From contig JAFYQK010000022.1 of NCBI GenBank assembly GCA_017547165.1, positions 1 through 64,000 of the forward strand: a DNA stretch of 64,000 nt, in the 5' to 3' direction. Source of the stretch: Bacteroidaceae bacterium (GTDB taxonomy: Bacteria; Bacteroidota; Bacteroidia; Bacteroidales; Bacteroidaceae). A model generated the notes under the pieces. The model searched no databases. It saw only the letters and a list, made by a program, of their open reading frames with translations, and had not been told where the DNA came from. This document shows, piece by piece, positions 43,362 through 53,334 of the stretch (within the stretch, counting starts at the first letter, position 1; each line of letters begins with the position of its first letter). A program made the translations under genes and the position numbers.

Positions 43362-44861
43362 TCACATGTTCTTTTTCAATGTGATGTTATGTGTTATGCC
43401 CTCTGGAAGTTCCTCCTGATAGTGGGTGACCATGACAAGAGTCTTATGATTACGTTGGCAAAATGTTTTTATCACCTCTCTCACTCGTTGGCGGTTGATT
43501 AGATCCAGTCCGTGTAATGGTTCGTCCAAAATGAGCAACTCTGGGTCCTTGACAAAGGCTCTTGCCAAGAGGCATAGGCGTTGTTCGCCACTTGAGAGTT
43601 TCAGGAAGGTCCTGTCCTTCAGGTGCTCAATGCCGAAGACTTTCATCCACTCTTGGCAGATGTTTCTCTGCTCGGGACGGGGACGAGTATACAGACCAAC
43701 GCTGTCCGACAAACCACTTGCCACGATGTCTATGGCAGGAAGGTCGCGCAGATATGCACGATGCATTTCAGGAGAGACATAACCAATGTGTTTCTTTATC
43801 TGCCAAATGCTCTCTCCTGTGCCACGACGGTGACCGAAGAGACTGATATTGCAAGCATAACTCTGTGGATTGTCTGCGCACACCAATGAGAGCAGCGTGC
43901 TCTTTCCTGCACCGTTTTCGCCCTGTAGAGTCCATCTCTCTCCCTCGCACACCGTCCAGTTGATATTCTTCAGGATTGTACGATTGCCATAGTGTATGTT
44001 GACATCTTGGAAATTCAATATCTCTCCTCCGTCTTGAGGATAGAAACTGATGGATGTAATGTCCTTTTGGGGCAGATTGACAATCCATTGTGCCAGATTT
44101 TGTGGAAGAACTTCGGTTGGGGTATGTATGGATTTAAAGAACTCGTTGCGTGTCAGCTTCTTCTTTACCACGAGTTGCTCCACATGCACCACATGCGTGA
44201 TAAATTCGGGAATGTCGTCGTATTTCGAAAGCACCAGTATCACGGTGAGCTCAGTGGTTTGTGTCAACTTCTCCAAAAGTTCTTTGAGCAAATTGCGTGT
44301 AGTATTGTCCAATCCGATGAATGGATTGTCCAGAATCAGCACGCGAGGAGCCGAGAGCAATGTGCGGGTCAGCTGGAACTTGCGCAACTCGCCACTTGAC
44401 AAAGATATGATGTACTTGTCGAGCACGGGACCGAGGGCAAACATGTCATAGAGTTTTTCGCGGAGTCCCTTGTGGTATTCTTCCACCTTTTCCAGAAGGT
44501 AACCCACGGTTGGAGTGTTCTCGTCTATGTCGTGCTGGTTCCATCGTTGCTGGTAGTAGTATGTTCCATCCTGGTCGCCATATGAGTCGCGGAATGATAT
44601 GAAACGCAGTTGTTCGCTGATGAGGCGCTTCTGTGTGGGAGTGCCTGCTTCCACTCCTGAATTGTCAAAACCATAATGCACCTCGTTCTGAAGCAGTGGG
44701 TAGTGGCCTGTGAGAATCTCCACCAAACGACTCTTTCCTGCGGCATTGTCACCACAGATGGCAATCTGTTCGCCTGGCAATATTTCCAGGTTTACAGGTT
44801 CTGCCATACGCCAATCGGGGTGGCGCGTAATGCCGTTGTTGATACTTATTATTGGTGTCAT
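43362..44861 (-). CDS. Double-ABC ATPase (ModF/PhrA-like)
   Basis: 499 residues with two ABC domains and no membrane segment. Domain 1: Walker A CGDNAAGKSR, signature LSSGELRKFQ, Walker B VLILDNPFIGLD. Domain 2 (from about 280): GENGAGKST, LSSGEQRLCLLAR, LLILDEPLHGLD and switch His VTHYQEE. The layout matches ModF (PhrA), linked to molybdate or photorepair in E. coli but of unproven function. Note the Asp-Asn at the end of domain 1 Walker B (LDN instead of LDE), a likely catalytically weaker site. Confidence 0.88.
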   Translation of the reverse strand: MTPIISINNGITRHPDWRMAEPVNLEILPGEQIAICGDNAAGKSRLVEILTGHYPLLQNEVHYGFDNSGVEAGTPTQKRLISEQLRFISFRDSYGDQDGTYYYQQRWNQHDIDENTPTVGYLLEKVEEYHKGLREKLYDMFALGPVLDKYIISLSSGELRKFQLTRTLLSAPRVLILDNPFIGLDNTTRNLLKELLEKLTQTTELTVILVLSKYDDIPEFITHVVHVEQLVVKKKLTRNEFFKSIHTPTEVLPQNLAQWIVNLPQKDITSISFYPQDGGEILNFQDVNIHYGNRTILKNINWTVCEGERWTLQGENGAGKSTLLSLVCADNPQSYACNISLFGHRRGTGESIWQIKKHIGYVSPEMHRAYLRDLPAIDIVASGLSDSVGLYTRPRPEQRNICQEWMKVFGIEHLKDRTFLKLSSGEQRLCLLARAFVKDPELLILDEPLHGLDLINRQRVREVIKTFCQRNHKTLVMVTHYQEELPEGITHNITLKKNM

Positions 44862-45009
44862 TGGTTATACGTAAATCTGCGAGTAAGTGAGTGCAGGATT
44901 AAACTGAAAACTTAAATGTGAGTTACTTTAGCTTGATGTGCTTGCGAAAGAATCTGTTTCGCTTTTGAGTATGGTCTTTAAAGTTTTTAGGGACTTTGTC
45001 GCTTACCTC

Positions 45010-45600
45010 TTATCCTCCTTCTTTTGAGAGTGGTTGTGTGGAGGCCAGACGTTCCTTATTCTTGCTCACGAAGTCTTTCCACGACGAGTATTTCTTGTCG
45101 CTTTCGGGGCGTCCTATCTGCAGGAAGTGGCAATATGCCGCCGCCAGAGCATCGGTGGCGTCGAGGAACTTGCCCATCTCGTCCTTATCCAGATGCAACA
45201 TACGACGAAGCATGTCGGACACCTGCTCCTTTGATGCCGTACCTATACCGGTTATGGCCATCTTTATCTTCGTGGGAGCGTATTCCGTAATGGGCACTTG
45301 GCGCTGTATTGCCGCCGCCATTGCCACACCCTGTGCTCTGCCCAGTTTTAACATTGATTGCACGTTCTTGCCGAAGAAGGGTGCCTCTATAGCCATCTCG
45401 TCGGGTAGATACGAATCGATGATGCTTGTGATGCGGTCGAAGATGTGACCCAGTTTCATGTAGTGGTCGCCAAACTTTCTTAAGTCTATCACACCCAGAG
45501 CCACCATCTCGGCCTTCTTGCCGCAAACGCGTATCACACCGTAACCCATCACGTTGGTGCCGGGATCAATGCCGAGTATTATTTTTTCTGGAGTAAGCAT
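45010..45600 (-). CDS. ruvC: Crossover junction endodeoxyribonuclease RuvC
   Basis: 196-residue Holliday junction resolvase. Catalytic carboxylates: Asp in [14 protein letters not shown] (near residue 11), Glu in [11 protein letters not shown] (near 71), and the Asp pair in [14 protein letters not shown] (near 146-149). The family length is ~170-190. It lies 148 nt upstream, in transcription order, of the double-ABC gene; no ruvA or ruvB is adjacent. Confidence 0.96.
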   Translation of the reverse strand: MLTPEKIILGIDPGTNVMGYGVIRVCGKKAEMVALGVIDLRKFGDHYMKLGHIFDRITSIIDSYLPDEMAIEAPFFGKNVQSMLKLGRAQGVAMAAAIQRQVPITEYAPTKIKMAITGIGTASKEQVSDMLRRMLHLDKDEMGKFLDATDALAAAYCHFLQIGRPESDKKYSSWKDFVSKNKERLASTQPLSKEGG

Positions 45601-45818
45601 TGTTAAGCGGAGGCCCCCTATTCCCCTAGAGTTGACACTGACAAATGTTTTTTGTAGCGGAGGCGAATAATTCTATTTTGCTTTAGAGTAGGGTATTTTA
45701 AGTATTTAGTGACTTTCAACTAAACGCTATGTCTGCGGAAGCGGACTGGATGATAGTCAATCGCTAAACGCTCATCCTAATCGTTCATCTCTCATCGTTT
45801 AGAACGAGGGGGAGACTT

Positions 45819-46256
45819 TTACTTTGTCATCTCGCCCTCGATTATCAGGCGTACTATTCTGTTCTTCGCGTTGGAGCGTACGGTAATAGTTTTGGAGAAA
45901 CGGCCTGTCATCAGTCCCTTGCCGTTGTAGCTTACATTGATGCTGCCCTTCTCGCCTGGTTTGATGGGGTCTTTTGTGAAGGTGGGCACTGTGCATCCGC
46001 AAGAGGCGAAAGCTTGGTTGATTATCAGTGGAGCTGTACCAATGTTGGTGAAGGCAAAGCTGCACTTTCTTTCCGAGTCTGCCTCGGGGAAGATTCCTAG
46101 ATTGATACGCATGGTGTCGAACTTTATCTCCGCATAGTTCTCGGCCTTGGTTTCGCCGGTGGGACGCACCTCACTTCTTACAGATTTCTGAGATTGTGCG
46201 TTGGTAGCAAAGGATATGCTCATAAGCAAGGTGACCAGTAGCAATAACTTTTTCAT
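45819..46256 (-). CDS. Secreted DUF1573 protein
   Basis: About 145 residues from the ATG at 46256 (an ATG at 46265 adds three). Signal peptide to about residue 21 (ending TNAQS). The mature part is the DUF1573 Ig-like beta sandwich: FDTMRINLGIFPEADSERKCSFAFTNIGTAPLIINQAFASCGCT, then PIKPGEKGSINVSYNGKG, ending in LIIEGEMTK. The conserved SCGCT is kept. Function unknown; common in Bacteroidota envelopes. The 218-nt gap to ruvC (45601-45818) has no gene, only AT/TC-rich semi-repeats such as CGTTCATCTCTCATCG. Confidence 0.9.
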   Translation of the reverse strand: MKKLLLLVTLLMSISFATNAQSQKSVRSEVRPTGETKAENYAEIKFDTMRINLGIFPEADSERKCSFAFTNIGTAPLIINQAFASCGCTVPTFTKDPIKPGEKGSINVSYNGKGLMTGRFSKTITVRSNAKNRIVRLIIEGEMTK

Positions 46257-46295
46257 AGTGTTCATTGGTATTTATTTCTATATAATTTTTGCGCA

Positions 46296-46303
46296 CAAAG
46301 TTA
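46296..46303 (-). promoter_or_regulatory. -7 promoter element for DUF1573 gene
   Basis: TAACTTTG on the minus strand matches TAnnTTTG, 39 nt upstream of the ATG. No -33 at 20 nt. The rest of the 46266-46568 gap holds only the nadE hairpin. Confidence 0.5.
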
Positions 46304-46494
46304 CATAAAAATATCGGAAATATGTGTGATTAAGTATTTTCTTTAATATATGGGTGAAAAAATAACAACTTACACCGTTTTATTGACAACTTTAGAGGCG
46401 TAAAAAGCGCCCCCAAAATGGAGTATATTATCACTATATATTCAAGAATATTGTTATTCATCCTCATTTATGCGTTATAGGGTCTATGAAATAA

Positions 46495-46531
46495 CTGCCG
46501 GACCTCTATTTTTTCGATAGGAATCCGGCAG
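46495..46531 (-). terminator. nadE terminator hairpin
   Basis: CTGCCGGA / TCCGGCAG 8-bp outer stem with an inner CCTCTAT/ATAGG stem, 37 nt past the nadE stop. The T-run is weak (TTATTTC). Confidence 0.55.
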
Positions 46532-46568
46532 ATGTGTGTGTTAGTTTGTTGTATTTGCAAGGTGGTAT

Positions 46569-48500
46569 TCAGAGTGATTCGCACTCCTTTAACCAACTGC
46601 CTGATACGGCATCGCTGGGCATGTTCCAATCGCCTCGTGGCGACAGACCACAAGTGCCTACCTTGGGGCCATCGGGCAAACAAGAACGCTTGAATTGTTG
46701 GTTGAAGAAACGGCGGTAGAAGTTTGTTAACCACTTCTTTATGGTATCATCGTCGTATTGACTTGAAGCAAAGGCATGACGAGCCATTAGATAAATCTTG
46801 CTGGGACGGAAACCATATTGTAGAATATGGAACAGGAAGAAATCATGCAACTCGTACGGACCCACCAAATCCTCCGTCTTTTGTTTTATTTCGCCATTTT
46901 CGTTTGCAGGGATTAGTTCGGGGGAAATGGGGGTGTCTATGATGTCGTCAAGCACCCTTTGCACCACGGCATTCTTCTGCGAACGGGCATACCATTCCAC
47001 CACCAAACGCACTACTGTTTTAGGCACCGAACCATTGACGCTATACATCGACATGTGGTCGCCGTTATATGTCGCCCAACCTAGTGCCAGCTCCGATAGG
47101 TCGCCAGTTCCGATGACCATTCCGCCAACCTGATTTGCCAAGTCCATCAATATCTGTGTGCGCTCTCGAGCTTGCGAATTCTCGTATGTGATATCGTGTT
47201 TAGCAGGATTGTGGCCAATATCGCTAAAATGTTGCAAACAAGCATCTTTAATGCTTACTTCACGCAAGGTGATGCCAAGATGTTCCATAAGCGATAGCGC
47301 ATTTTGGTATGTGCGGTCTGTAGTACCAAAACCAGGCATTGTGACACCAACAATACCCTTGCGGTCAAGTCCTAAACGGTCAAATGTACCCACACATACC
47401 AATAGTGCCAAAGTGCTATCCAAACCGCCACTGATGCCCACTACCACCGTCTTGCAATTGGTGTGCTTTAGTCTTTTGGCCAATCCCATTGTTTGTATGG
47501 TATAGATTTCTTCCATCTGCGCATCCCTTTCTGTGGGATTGTTGCTATAGAAAGGATGAGTACTGAAGATTCTGTTAAATTGCAGATCCTGTTTCACCAT
47601 CATATCTGTTCCAATGGTTGTGAAAGGTGTGCCCGATATGGTTCTTGCCGAGGTGCAGAACGACCTGTTGGCTCTACGGTTGCTTCGTAGTTTCTCAATA
47701 TCTATCTCGCTGAATATCAGTTGCGGTTCTGTTGCGAATAATTCGCCCTCATTAAGTATTGTGCCATTCTCGCAGATTAGGGCCTGACCACCAAAAACCA
47801 GGTCTGTCGAGCTTTCGCCAAAACCGGCTCCGGCATATACATATCCGCCTATGCACCTTGCGCTCTGATTGGAAACCTGACTCCTAATATACGCACTTTT
47901 GCCCACCAATGCATAATCAGCAGAGGGGTTCAGCACAATATCTGCCCCCAGTAGCGACAGGGTGGTGGAGGGTGGTGTTGGAACCTGCAAATCTTGGCCT
48001 ATCTCGATGGCAAATGTACACGATGGGGTGCTGAATAGTTGATGCTGTATTATTTCCGGCTGATCGCCGCACAACCATACCTTAGCATTGCGTGCGTCCA
48101 GTGACGAGCGGAACCATCTGCCTCCAAGTTCTCCCTTTTGTCCATCCAGATATGTCTTGGCCACAACGCCCTGAATCTTGCCTTTTTGTAGCACCACAGA
48201 ACAGTTCAGTAGGCCATTCTGCCACGTGACGGGCATGCCCACTACTATTATCATATCCATAGAACGGGTGAAGTCCATCAACTTCATCAATGCCACCTCT
48301 GCCTCGTCTATGAGTGTCTGTTGGAAGAAAAGATCTTGGCATGTGCTTCCAGTGATACTGAGTTCGGGTGTGAGTAGTATCTCCACATTTTGTGCCTGTG
48401 CCTTGAGTACAAGTTTCTCAATTTCTTCTACATTGAACTGAGGGTCGGCAACTTTGACTTCAGGGATGCCGATACCCACTCTTACGAATCCGTGTTTCAT
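46569..48500 (-). CDS. nadE: NAD+ synthetase with apparently inactive glutaminase domain
   Basis: 643 residues. Makes NAD+ from nicotinic acid adenine dinucleotide, ATP and ammonia. The N-terminal nitrilase-like glutaminase (about 1-290) keeps the Glu (LLTPELS, E46) and the Lys (VVAKTYL, K115). At the nucleophile position, where homologues read EICEDLW, this protein reads EIGQDLQVPTPPS: residue 168 is Gly (codon GGC at 47997-47999), and the neighbouring Glu and Trp are Gln. The PNYxEFYE segment after the Lys is also replaced (DGQKGELGG). The C-terminal synthetase domain is intact (GISGGLDST, GTGDLSELALGW). It probably uses free ammonia. Confidence 0.92.
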   Translation of the reverse strand: MKHGFVRVGIGIPEVKVADPQFNVEEIEKLVLKAQAQNVEILLTPELSITGSTCQDLFFQQTLIDEAEVALMKLMDFTRSMDMIIVVGMPVTWQNGLLNCSVVLQKGKIQGVVAKTYLDGQKGELGGRWFRSSLDARNAKVWLCGDQPEIIQHQLFSTPSCTFAIEIGQDLQVPTPPSTTLSLLGADIVLNPSADYALVGKSAYIRSQVSNQSARCIGGYVYAGAGFGESSTDLVFGGQALICENGTILNEGELFATEPQLIFSEIDIEKLRSNRRANRSFCTSARTISGTPFTTIGTDMMVKQDLQFNRIFSTHPFYSNNPTERDAQMEEIYTIQTMGLAKRLKHTNCKTVVVGISGGLDSTLALLVCVGTFDRLGLDRKGIVGVTMPGFGTTDRTYQNALSLMEHLGITLREVSIKDACLQHFSDIGHNPAKHDITYENSQARERTQILMDLANQVGGMVIGTGDLSELALGWATYNGDHMSMYSVNGSVPKTVVRLVVEWYARSQKNAVVQRVLDDIIDTPISPELIPANENGEIKQKTEDLVGPYELHDFFLFHILQYGFRPSKIYLMARHAFASSQYDDDTIKKWLTNFYRRFFNQQFKRSCLPDGPKVGTCGLSPRGDWNMPSDAVSGSWLKECESL

Positions 48501-48525
48501 AACAATCTTCGTTTTTTATCCAACA

Positions 48526-48557
48526 CAAAGGTACGAATAAGCGAGTGATTTAGCAAA
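48526..48557 (-). promoter_or_regulatory. Promoter for nadE
   Basis: On the minus strand TTTG (48554-48557), a 20-nt spacer and TACCTTTG (48526-48533): exact consensus, 25 nt upstream of the ATG. Confidence 0.8.
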
Positions 48558-48661
48558 TTTATTTGCATAAAACCGAGTGAGAGTACCTTCGGCCTCAATC
48601 CTAAGGTGCCATTTTTTCTGTATCGCAACGATACCACTTTTATTTTTGTATTGCGATGCAT

Positions 48662-48695
48662 AAAAAAGGAGCCGCCGCTTAGTTGCGACGACTCC
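48662..48695 (-). terminator. htpG rho-independent terminator
   Basis: On the minus strand GGAGTCGTCGC pairs with GCGGCGGCTCC (two G-U pairs), loop AACTAA, then six T. 58 nt past the htpG stop. Confidence 0.9.
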
Positions 48696-48753
48696 CGTTA
48701 TTGATTAAAAGTTTTAAAGTTAAGAGATATTGGTCTCTCTTACGCTCAAACCT

Positions 48754-50610
48754 TTACTTTATCATGCCAACAGAGCGCTTTACGAACTTGGTCAGTGCTT
48801 CGCCAGAGAGCATGCCGTTCTGCAAGAGGGCAAGGTCGATGAGCTGGCTGATGCGCTCGTTGTTTTCTGTTTCAAGCAGTTCCTTAACGAGAGGAGAGTC
48901 GGTGTTGAGCACCATGTTGTACATGTCGGGCATCTCGCCATAGAACTGCATGCCGGGTTGCAGGCGTGCCATGTCCTTCATACGGCGCATATACTCGCTC
49001 TGGGTGATGATAACGGGCAACTGCTCTTCGCCCATGGCCTGAGTCTGCAGGGTGAACTCCACCTTGTTCATCTTGGGAAGGAGTTCCTTGAACTGGTTCT
49101 GAAGCTTTTCTGCCTGCTCCTTGTCCAGCTGCTCCTTCTCGGTGTCGTCGCGCTTGATGAGGTTGTTCACGGTGTCGGCATCCACGCGGGTGAAGTTGGT
49201 CTTCTTCAACTTCTGCTCCAGCATGTTGATGAGGGGAGTATCCAACTGGCCGTTCATCATCAGCACGCTATATCCCTTCTGCTTGGCTGCCTCGATGTAG
49301 GTGTACTGGCTCTGTGCATCCTGGGCATAGAGATAGATGAGCTGACCGTCCTTGTCGGTCTGACTGCTCTCAATGAGAGTATTGTACTCCTCCAGGGTGA
49401 ATAACTTGCCGTCGGTGTCCTTCAGGAGGAAGAACTGCTTGGCCTTGTCGTAGAATTGCTCCTCGCTGAGCATACCATAGTCGATGAAGATGCTTATGTC
49501 GTCCCACTTCTCCTCAAACTCCTTCCGGTCGTTCTTGAAGATGCTGCTCAGACGGTCTGCCACCTTCTTGGTGATGTACTGGCTGATCTTCTTCACATTC
49601 TGGTCGCTCTGCAGATAGCTGCGGCTCACGTTCAAGGGAATGTCGGGAGAGTCGATGACACCATGCAGGAGGGTCAGGAACTCGGGAACGATGCCTTCCA
49701 CCTGGTCGGTGACGAACACCTGATTGCAATAGAGCTGGATCTTGTTGCGCTGGATGTCGAGCTGGTTCTTTATCTTGGGGAAGTAGAGTGTGCCGGTGAG
49801 GTTGAAGGGATAGTCCACATTGAGGTGAATCCAGAAGAGGGGCTCGTCTGCCATAGGATAGAGTTTGCGGTAGAACTCCTTGTAGTCCTCGTCCTTCAGT
49901 TCGCTGGGTTTGCGTGTCCAGAGGGGAAGGGTGTCGTTGATGATGTTGTCCTCCTCGGTTTCCTGCATCTCCTTCTTCTCCTCGTTCCACTCGCTCTTCT
50001 TGCCGAAGGCAATGGCAACGGGCAGGAAGTGGCAGTATTTCTTGAGCAGAGACTCCACCTTGTGCTTCTCGAGGAACTCCTCGCAATCCTCGCTGATGTG
50101 CATCACGATGTCTGTGCCGCGACCATCCTTCTCTACCTCCTCGAGGGTAAACTCGGGACTACCGTCGCACGACCATTTCTGGGCAGGTTCACCATCCTTG
50201 TAGCTCTTGGTGATGATGTCCACGCGGTCGCTCACCATGAAGCTGGAGTAGAAGCCAAGACCGAAGTGGCCGATGATCTGTGGAGCATCGTCCTTGTACT
50301 TGTCAAGGAAGTCGTTGGCACCTGAGAAAGCAATCTGGTTGATGTACTTCTCAATCTCCTCGGCGGTCATACCGATACCGTTGTCGCTCACGGTGATGGT
50401 TTTTGCCTCCTTGTCCACGCTCACGCTTACCTTCAGTTCTCCCATCTCGCCCTGGAGCTCACCCTTGCCGGCAAGAGCCTTCAGTTTCTGTGTGGCATCA
50501 ACGGCATTGCTGACTATCTCGCGAAGGAAAATTTCGTGGTCGCTATAGAGAAACTTTTTGATTACGGGGAAGATGTTCTCTGTTGTAACCCCAATGTTGC
50601 CTTGTTTCAT
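48754..50610 (-). CDS. htpG: Molecular chaperone HtpG (Hsp90)
   Basis: 618-residue ATP-dependent chaperone. The N-terminal GHKL ATPase starts MKQGNIGVTTENIFPVIKKFLYS, with FLREIVSNAVDA, ITVSDNGIGM and IGHFGLGFYSSFMV (ATP lid). The middle domain shows LFWIHLNVDYPFNLTG and YCNQVFVTDQ, and the C-terminal dimerisation domain ends KRSVGMIK. It follows clpC by 59 nt on the same strand, with a perfect 26-nt palindrome in the gap, so the two stress genes are likely co-transcribed or co-regulated. Confidence 0.96.
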   Translation of the reverse strand: MKQGNIGVTTENIFPVIKKFLYSDHEIFLREIVSNAVDATQKLKALAGKGELQGEMGELKVSVSVDKEAKTITVSDNGIGMTAEEIEKYINQIAFSGANDFLDKYKDDAPQIIGHFGLGFYSSFMVSDRVDIITKSYKDGEPAQKWSCDGSPEFTLEEVEKDGRGTDIVMHISEDCEEFLEKHKVESLLKKYCHFLPVAIAFGKKSEWNEEKKEMQETEEDNIINDTLPLWTRKPSELKDEDYKEFYRKLYPMADEPLFWIHLNVDYPFNLTGTLYFPKIKNQLDIQRNKIQLYCNQVFVTDQVEGIVPEFLTLLHGVIDSPDIPLNVSRSYLQSDQNVKKISQYITKKVADRLSSIFKNDRKEFEEKWDDISIFIDYGMLSEEQFYDKAKQFFLLKDTDGKLFTLEEYNTLIESSQTDKDGQLIYLYAQDAQSQYTYIEAAKQKGYSVLMMNGQLDTPLINMLEQKLKKTNFTRVDADTVNNLIKRDDTEKEQLDKEQAEKLQNQFKELLPKMNKVEFTLQTQAMGEEQLPVIITQSEYMRRMKDMARLQPGMQFYGEMPDMYNMVLNTDSPLVKELLETENNERISQLIDLALLQNGMLSGEALTKFVKRSVGMIK

Positions 50611-50638
50611 ATCTTGTGTAATGTTTTTTGTTATTTTT

Positions 50639-50664
50639 ATCTAGAGAATTATAATTCTCTAGAT
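50639..50664. repeat. Perfect 26-nt palindrome between clpC and htpG
   Basis: The element ATCTAGAGAATTA and its exact complement TAATTCTCTAGAT abut at 50651/50652. It lies 5 nt past the clpC stop. Flanking bases give no T-run on the minus strand, so it is not a typical terminator; an operator or mRNA processing hairpin is possible. It does not match the CIRCE element. Confidence 0.7.
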
Positions 50665-50669
50665 GTTAT

Positions 50670-53135
50670 TTAAATCCTTATCACCTTGTCCTCGATTCTT
50701 TCCTCTAGGATCATTTCGCATACGGGATCCTCTATGATGCGCTGGATGGCACGGCGCAGGGGGCGGGCACCGTATTGGACATCGTAGCCCTCGGCAACAA
50801 TTTGTTGCTTGGTGCTATCGGAAATCTCCAGTGTATAACCCATTTCGGAGATGCGACGCAAGAGAGGTTTCAGTTCTATGTCGGCAATCTTTTGTATGTC
50901 CTCGCGCGAAAGCTGGTCGAAATAGATTATGTCGTCCAAACGGTTCAGGAACTCGGGAGCGAACTGCTTCTTCAAGGCCTTCTCCACGATGGAGCGTGTC
51001 TGTTGCTTGCACTCCTCGTCGGTGGGTGTGCTTTGGAAACCAATGCCTGTGCCGAAGTCCTTAATCTGTCGGGTGCCAGAGTTGCTCGTCATGATTATGA
51101 TGGTATTGCGGAAGTCAATGGTTGTGCCGTTGCCATCGGTCAGTCGGCCCTCGTCCATCACCTGAAGCAGGATGTTGAACACATCGGGATGGGCCTTCTC
51201 TATCTCGTCGAGCAGAACGATAGAGTAGGGTTTGCGGCGCACACGCTCGGTCAGCTGTCCGCCCTCCTCATAACCAACGTATCCCGGAGGCGCACCCATC
51301 ATACGGCTCACGGTGTGCTTCTCGCCATACTCGCTCATGTCTATGCGTATGAGCGAAGCCTCGCTACCGAACATCTCCACCGCCAAGCGCTTGGTCAGAT
51401 AGGTCTTGCCCACACCCGTAGGACCAACGAAGAGGAAGGTGCCAATGGGGCGGTTGGGGTCTTTCAACCCCACACGGCTACGCTGAATGGCACGCACCAC
51501 CTTGCGCACGGCATCGTCCTGTCCGATGACATTGCCCTGAAGGTTCTTGTCAAGCATGCGAAGGCGCTGATTCTCCTCACTTCCGATGCGGTGAGCCGGT
51601 ATGCTGGTCATTATGCTCACTATCTGAGCCACCGTTTCGCCTGTCACCTCGGTTCGGTTCTGCTCCTGTTGCTCCACCCAAGCCTGTTGGAGTTGTTCCA
51701 ACTGCTCGCTCTTCATCTGCAACTCGTCGCGAAGGTCGGCAGCCGCCTCATAGTTCTGTGCCTTGATGGCCATATTCTTGCGCTCCTCTATGCTGCGCAA
51801 TTCCTCCTCCAGCTTGTCCATCTCGGTGCTTGTGGGGATATTGGAGATATGCATGCGTGCACCGCTCTCGTCCATGGCATCTATAGCCTTGTCGGGGAAG
51901 GCACGGTCGCTGATGTAGCGTTGTGTGAGCTGTACGCAAGCCTCCAGAGCCTCATCGGTGTAGTGCACCTTGTGGTGCTTCTCGTAGGCAGGCTTCAGGC
52001 GATGCAAAATTTGCAAAGTCTCCTCGGCCGTGGTGGGAGCCACCATTATCTTCTGGAAACGGCGGTCAAGAGCGCCATCCTTCTCTATGGTCTTGCGGAA
52101 CTCGTCTATCGTGGTGGCACCGATGCACTGCATCTGTCCGCGTGCAAGGGCAGGTTTCAGCATATTGGCGGCATCCATGCTGCCTTGCGAACCTCCGGCA
52201 CCGATGATGGTGTGTATCTCGTCTATATATATAATAATGTCGGGATTCTTCTCCAATTCCATGAGCAGATTGCGCACACGCTCCTCGAACTGACCACGGA
52301 ACTTTGTACCTGCCACCAGGGCAGCCATGTCCAATGTGAGCACACGCTTGCCCCAGAGTTGGCGAGCCACCTTGCGCTCAATGATGCGCTGGGCCAGTCC
52401 CTCCACAATGGCACTCTTGCCCACACCGGGTTCGCCGATGAGGATGGGGTTATTCTTCTTGCGGCGTGAGAGAATCTGCGCCACACGCTCCATCTCCTTG
52501 TCACGACCAACCACAGGGTCCAACTCACCCTTGCGAGCTTTCTCTGTCAGGTCGGTGCAGAAGTTGTCCAGCACAGGAGTACCTGTCTTTGAAGTCTTCT
52601 TCTTTGTCAGGGTGGGAGAGTCGCCCGAAGCATCGTCGTTACTCATCTCATATTCTCTGTCAGCAGGTTCGTCATCCTCGTCGTTATCGCTGGTTTGACT
52701 ATATCCGTTCTGAACCTCGCCATATATATTTTCGCGAGTCAGTCCATGCTCCTGTAAAACTTTCTGTATAGGGCTACCCTGATCCTTGAGCATAGCCTTC
52801 AGCAGATGTTCCGTGTCCACCTCATCAGCATGCTGTGCTCTGGCTTCCAGAATGCTCAGACGCATCAGGCGTGTTGCCTCACGATTCAGTTCCATAGAGT
52901 TCTTGTCGGGCACCACCTCCACCTTTCTTTCGCCCACCATCTTCTCCAGATGACGTTTCAGCGAAAGCAGGTCGGGTTGTACCCTGTGCATCATGCGTGT
53001 AGCATTACTGACATTTTGTCTCAGCATGCCAAGCAACAGATGTTCGGGTGACACATTGTCACATTCGGTGCGTTCAGCCTCTTCTCTTGAGAAGTTGAAA
53101 ACCGATGCCATATCGTTTGAGAACTTGTTGTTCAT
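50670..53135 (-). CDS. clpC: ATP-dependent Clp protease ATP-binding subunit (ClpC-type)
   Basis: About 821 residues from the ATG at 53135 ([20 protein letters not shown]); an upstream in-frame ATG at 53183 is not needed. Order: paired Clp-N repeats (1-~140), an acidic linker ([16 protein letters not shown]), AAA-1 with Walker A GEPGVGKS, a UVR/coiled linker ([16 protein letters not shown]), AAA-2 with GPTGVGKT, and a C-terminal D2-small domain ([11 protein letters not shown]). The ClpP-binding IGF-type loop is not obvious from reading alone. It unfolds substrates for ClpP. It lies upstream of htpG on the same strand. Confidence 0.94.
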   Translation of the reverse strand: MNNKFSNDMASVFNFSREEAERTECDNVSPEHLLLGMLRQNVSNATRMMHRVQPDLLSLKRHLEKMVGERKVEVVPDKNSMELNREATRLMRLSILEARAQHADEVDTEHLLKAMLKDQGSPIQKVLQEHGLTRENIYGEVQNGYSQTSDNDEDDEPADREYEMSNDDASGDSPTLTKKKTSKTGTPVLDNFCTDLTEKARKGELDPVVGRDKEMERVAQILSRRKKNNPILIGEPGVGKSAIVEGLAQRIIERKVARQLWGKRVLTLDMAALVAGTKFRGQFEERVRNLLMELEKNPDIIIYIDEIHTIIGAGGSQGSMDAANMLKPALARGQMQCIGATTIDEFRKTIEKDGALDRRFQKIMVAPTTAEETLQILHRLKPAYEKHHKVHYTDEALEACVQLTQRYISDRAFPDKAIDAMDESGARMHISNIPTSTEMDKLEEELRSIEERKNMAIKAQNYEAAADLRDELQMKSEQLEQLQQAWVEQQEQNRTEVTGETVAQIVSIMTSIPAHRIGSEENQRLRMLDKNLQGNVIGQDDAVRKVVRAIQRSRVGLKDPNRPIGTFLFVGPTGVGKTYLTKRLAVEMFGSEASLIRIDMSEYGEKHTVSRMMGAPPGYVGYEEGGQLTERVRRKPYSIVLLDEIEKAHPDVFNILLQVMDEGRLTDGNGTTIDFRNTIIIMTSNSGTRQIKDFGTGIGFQSTPTDEECKQQTRSIVEKALKKQFAPEFLNRLDDIIYFDQLSREDIQKIADIELKPLLRRISEMGYTLEISDSTKQQIVAEGYDVQYGARPLRRAIQRIIEDPVCEMILEERIEDKVIRI

Positions 53136-53250
53136 AGTGTGAATCTGTGATATGTTGCCATTTTTAGTGTTTATATGCAACATAGTTACATACTATATTT
53201 TACAAGAATCGTGCCAAAAATCCCCCAAAGCAAAAATATTTTTCCATTTC

Positions 53251-53282
53251 TTTGGTAATTATTCCGAATCTTTATACCTTTG
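53251..53282 (+). promoter_or_regulatory. Promoter for tRNA-Arg
   Basis: TTTG (53251-53254), a 20-nt spacer and TACCTTTG (53275-53282): exact consensus. The predicted start is near 53289, about 45 nt before the mature tRNA 5' end. Confidence 0.8.
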
Positions 53283-53334
53283 CACTCGCAAACAAAGGAA
53301 CTTGCCTTGCTTTGTGTTGCAAAAATAAAAGGAT

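Noticed and set aside
50775-52469. A long open frame (about 564 codons) on the plus strand opposite clpC
   Set aside because: It lies entirely antisense to a well-supported ClpC gene; GC-rich codon bias removes stops from the opposite strand. It has no recognisable domain and no promoter.
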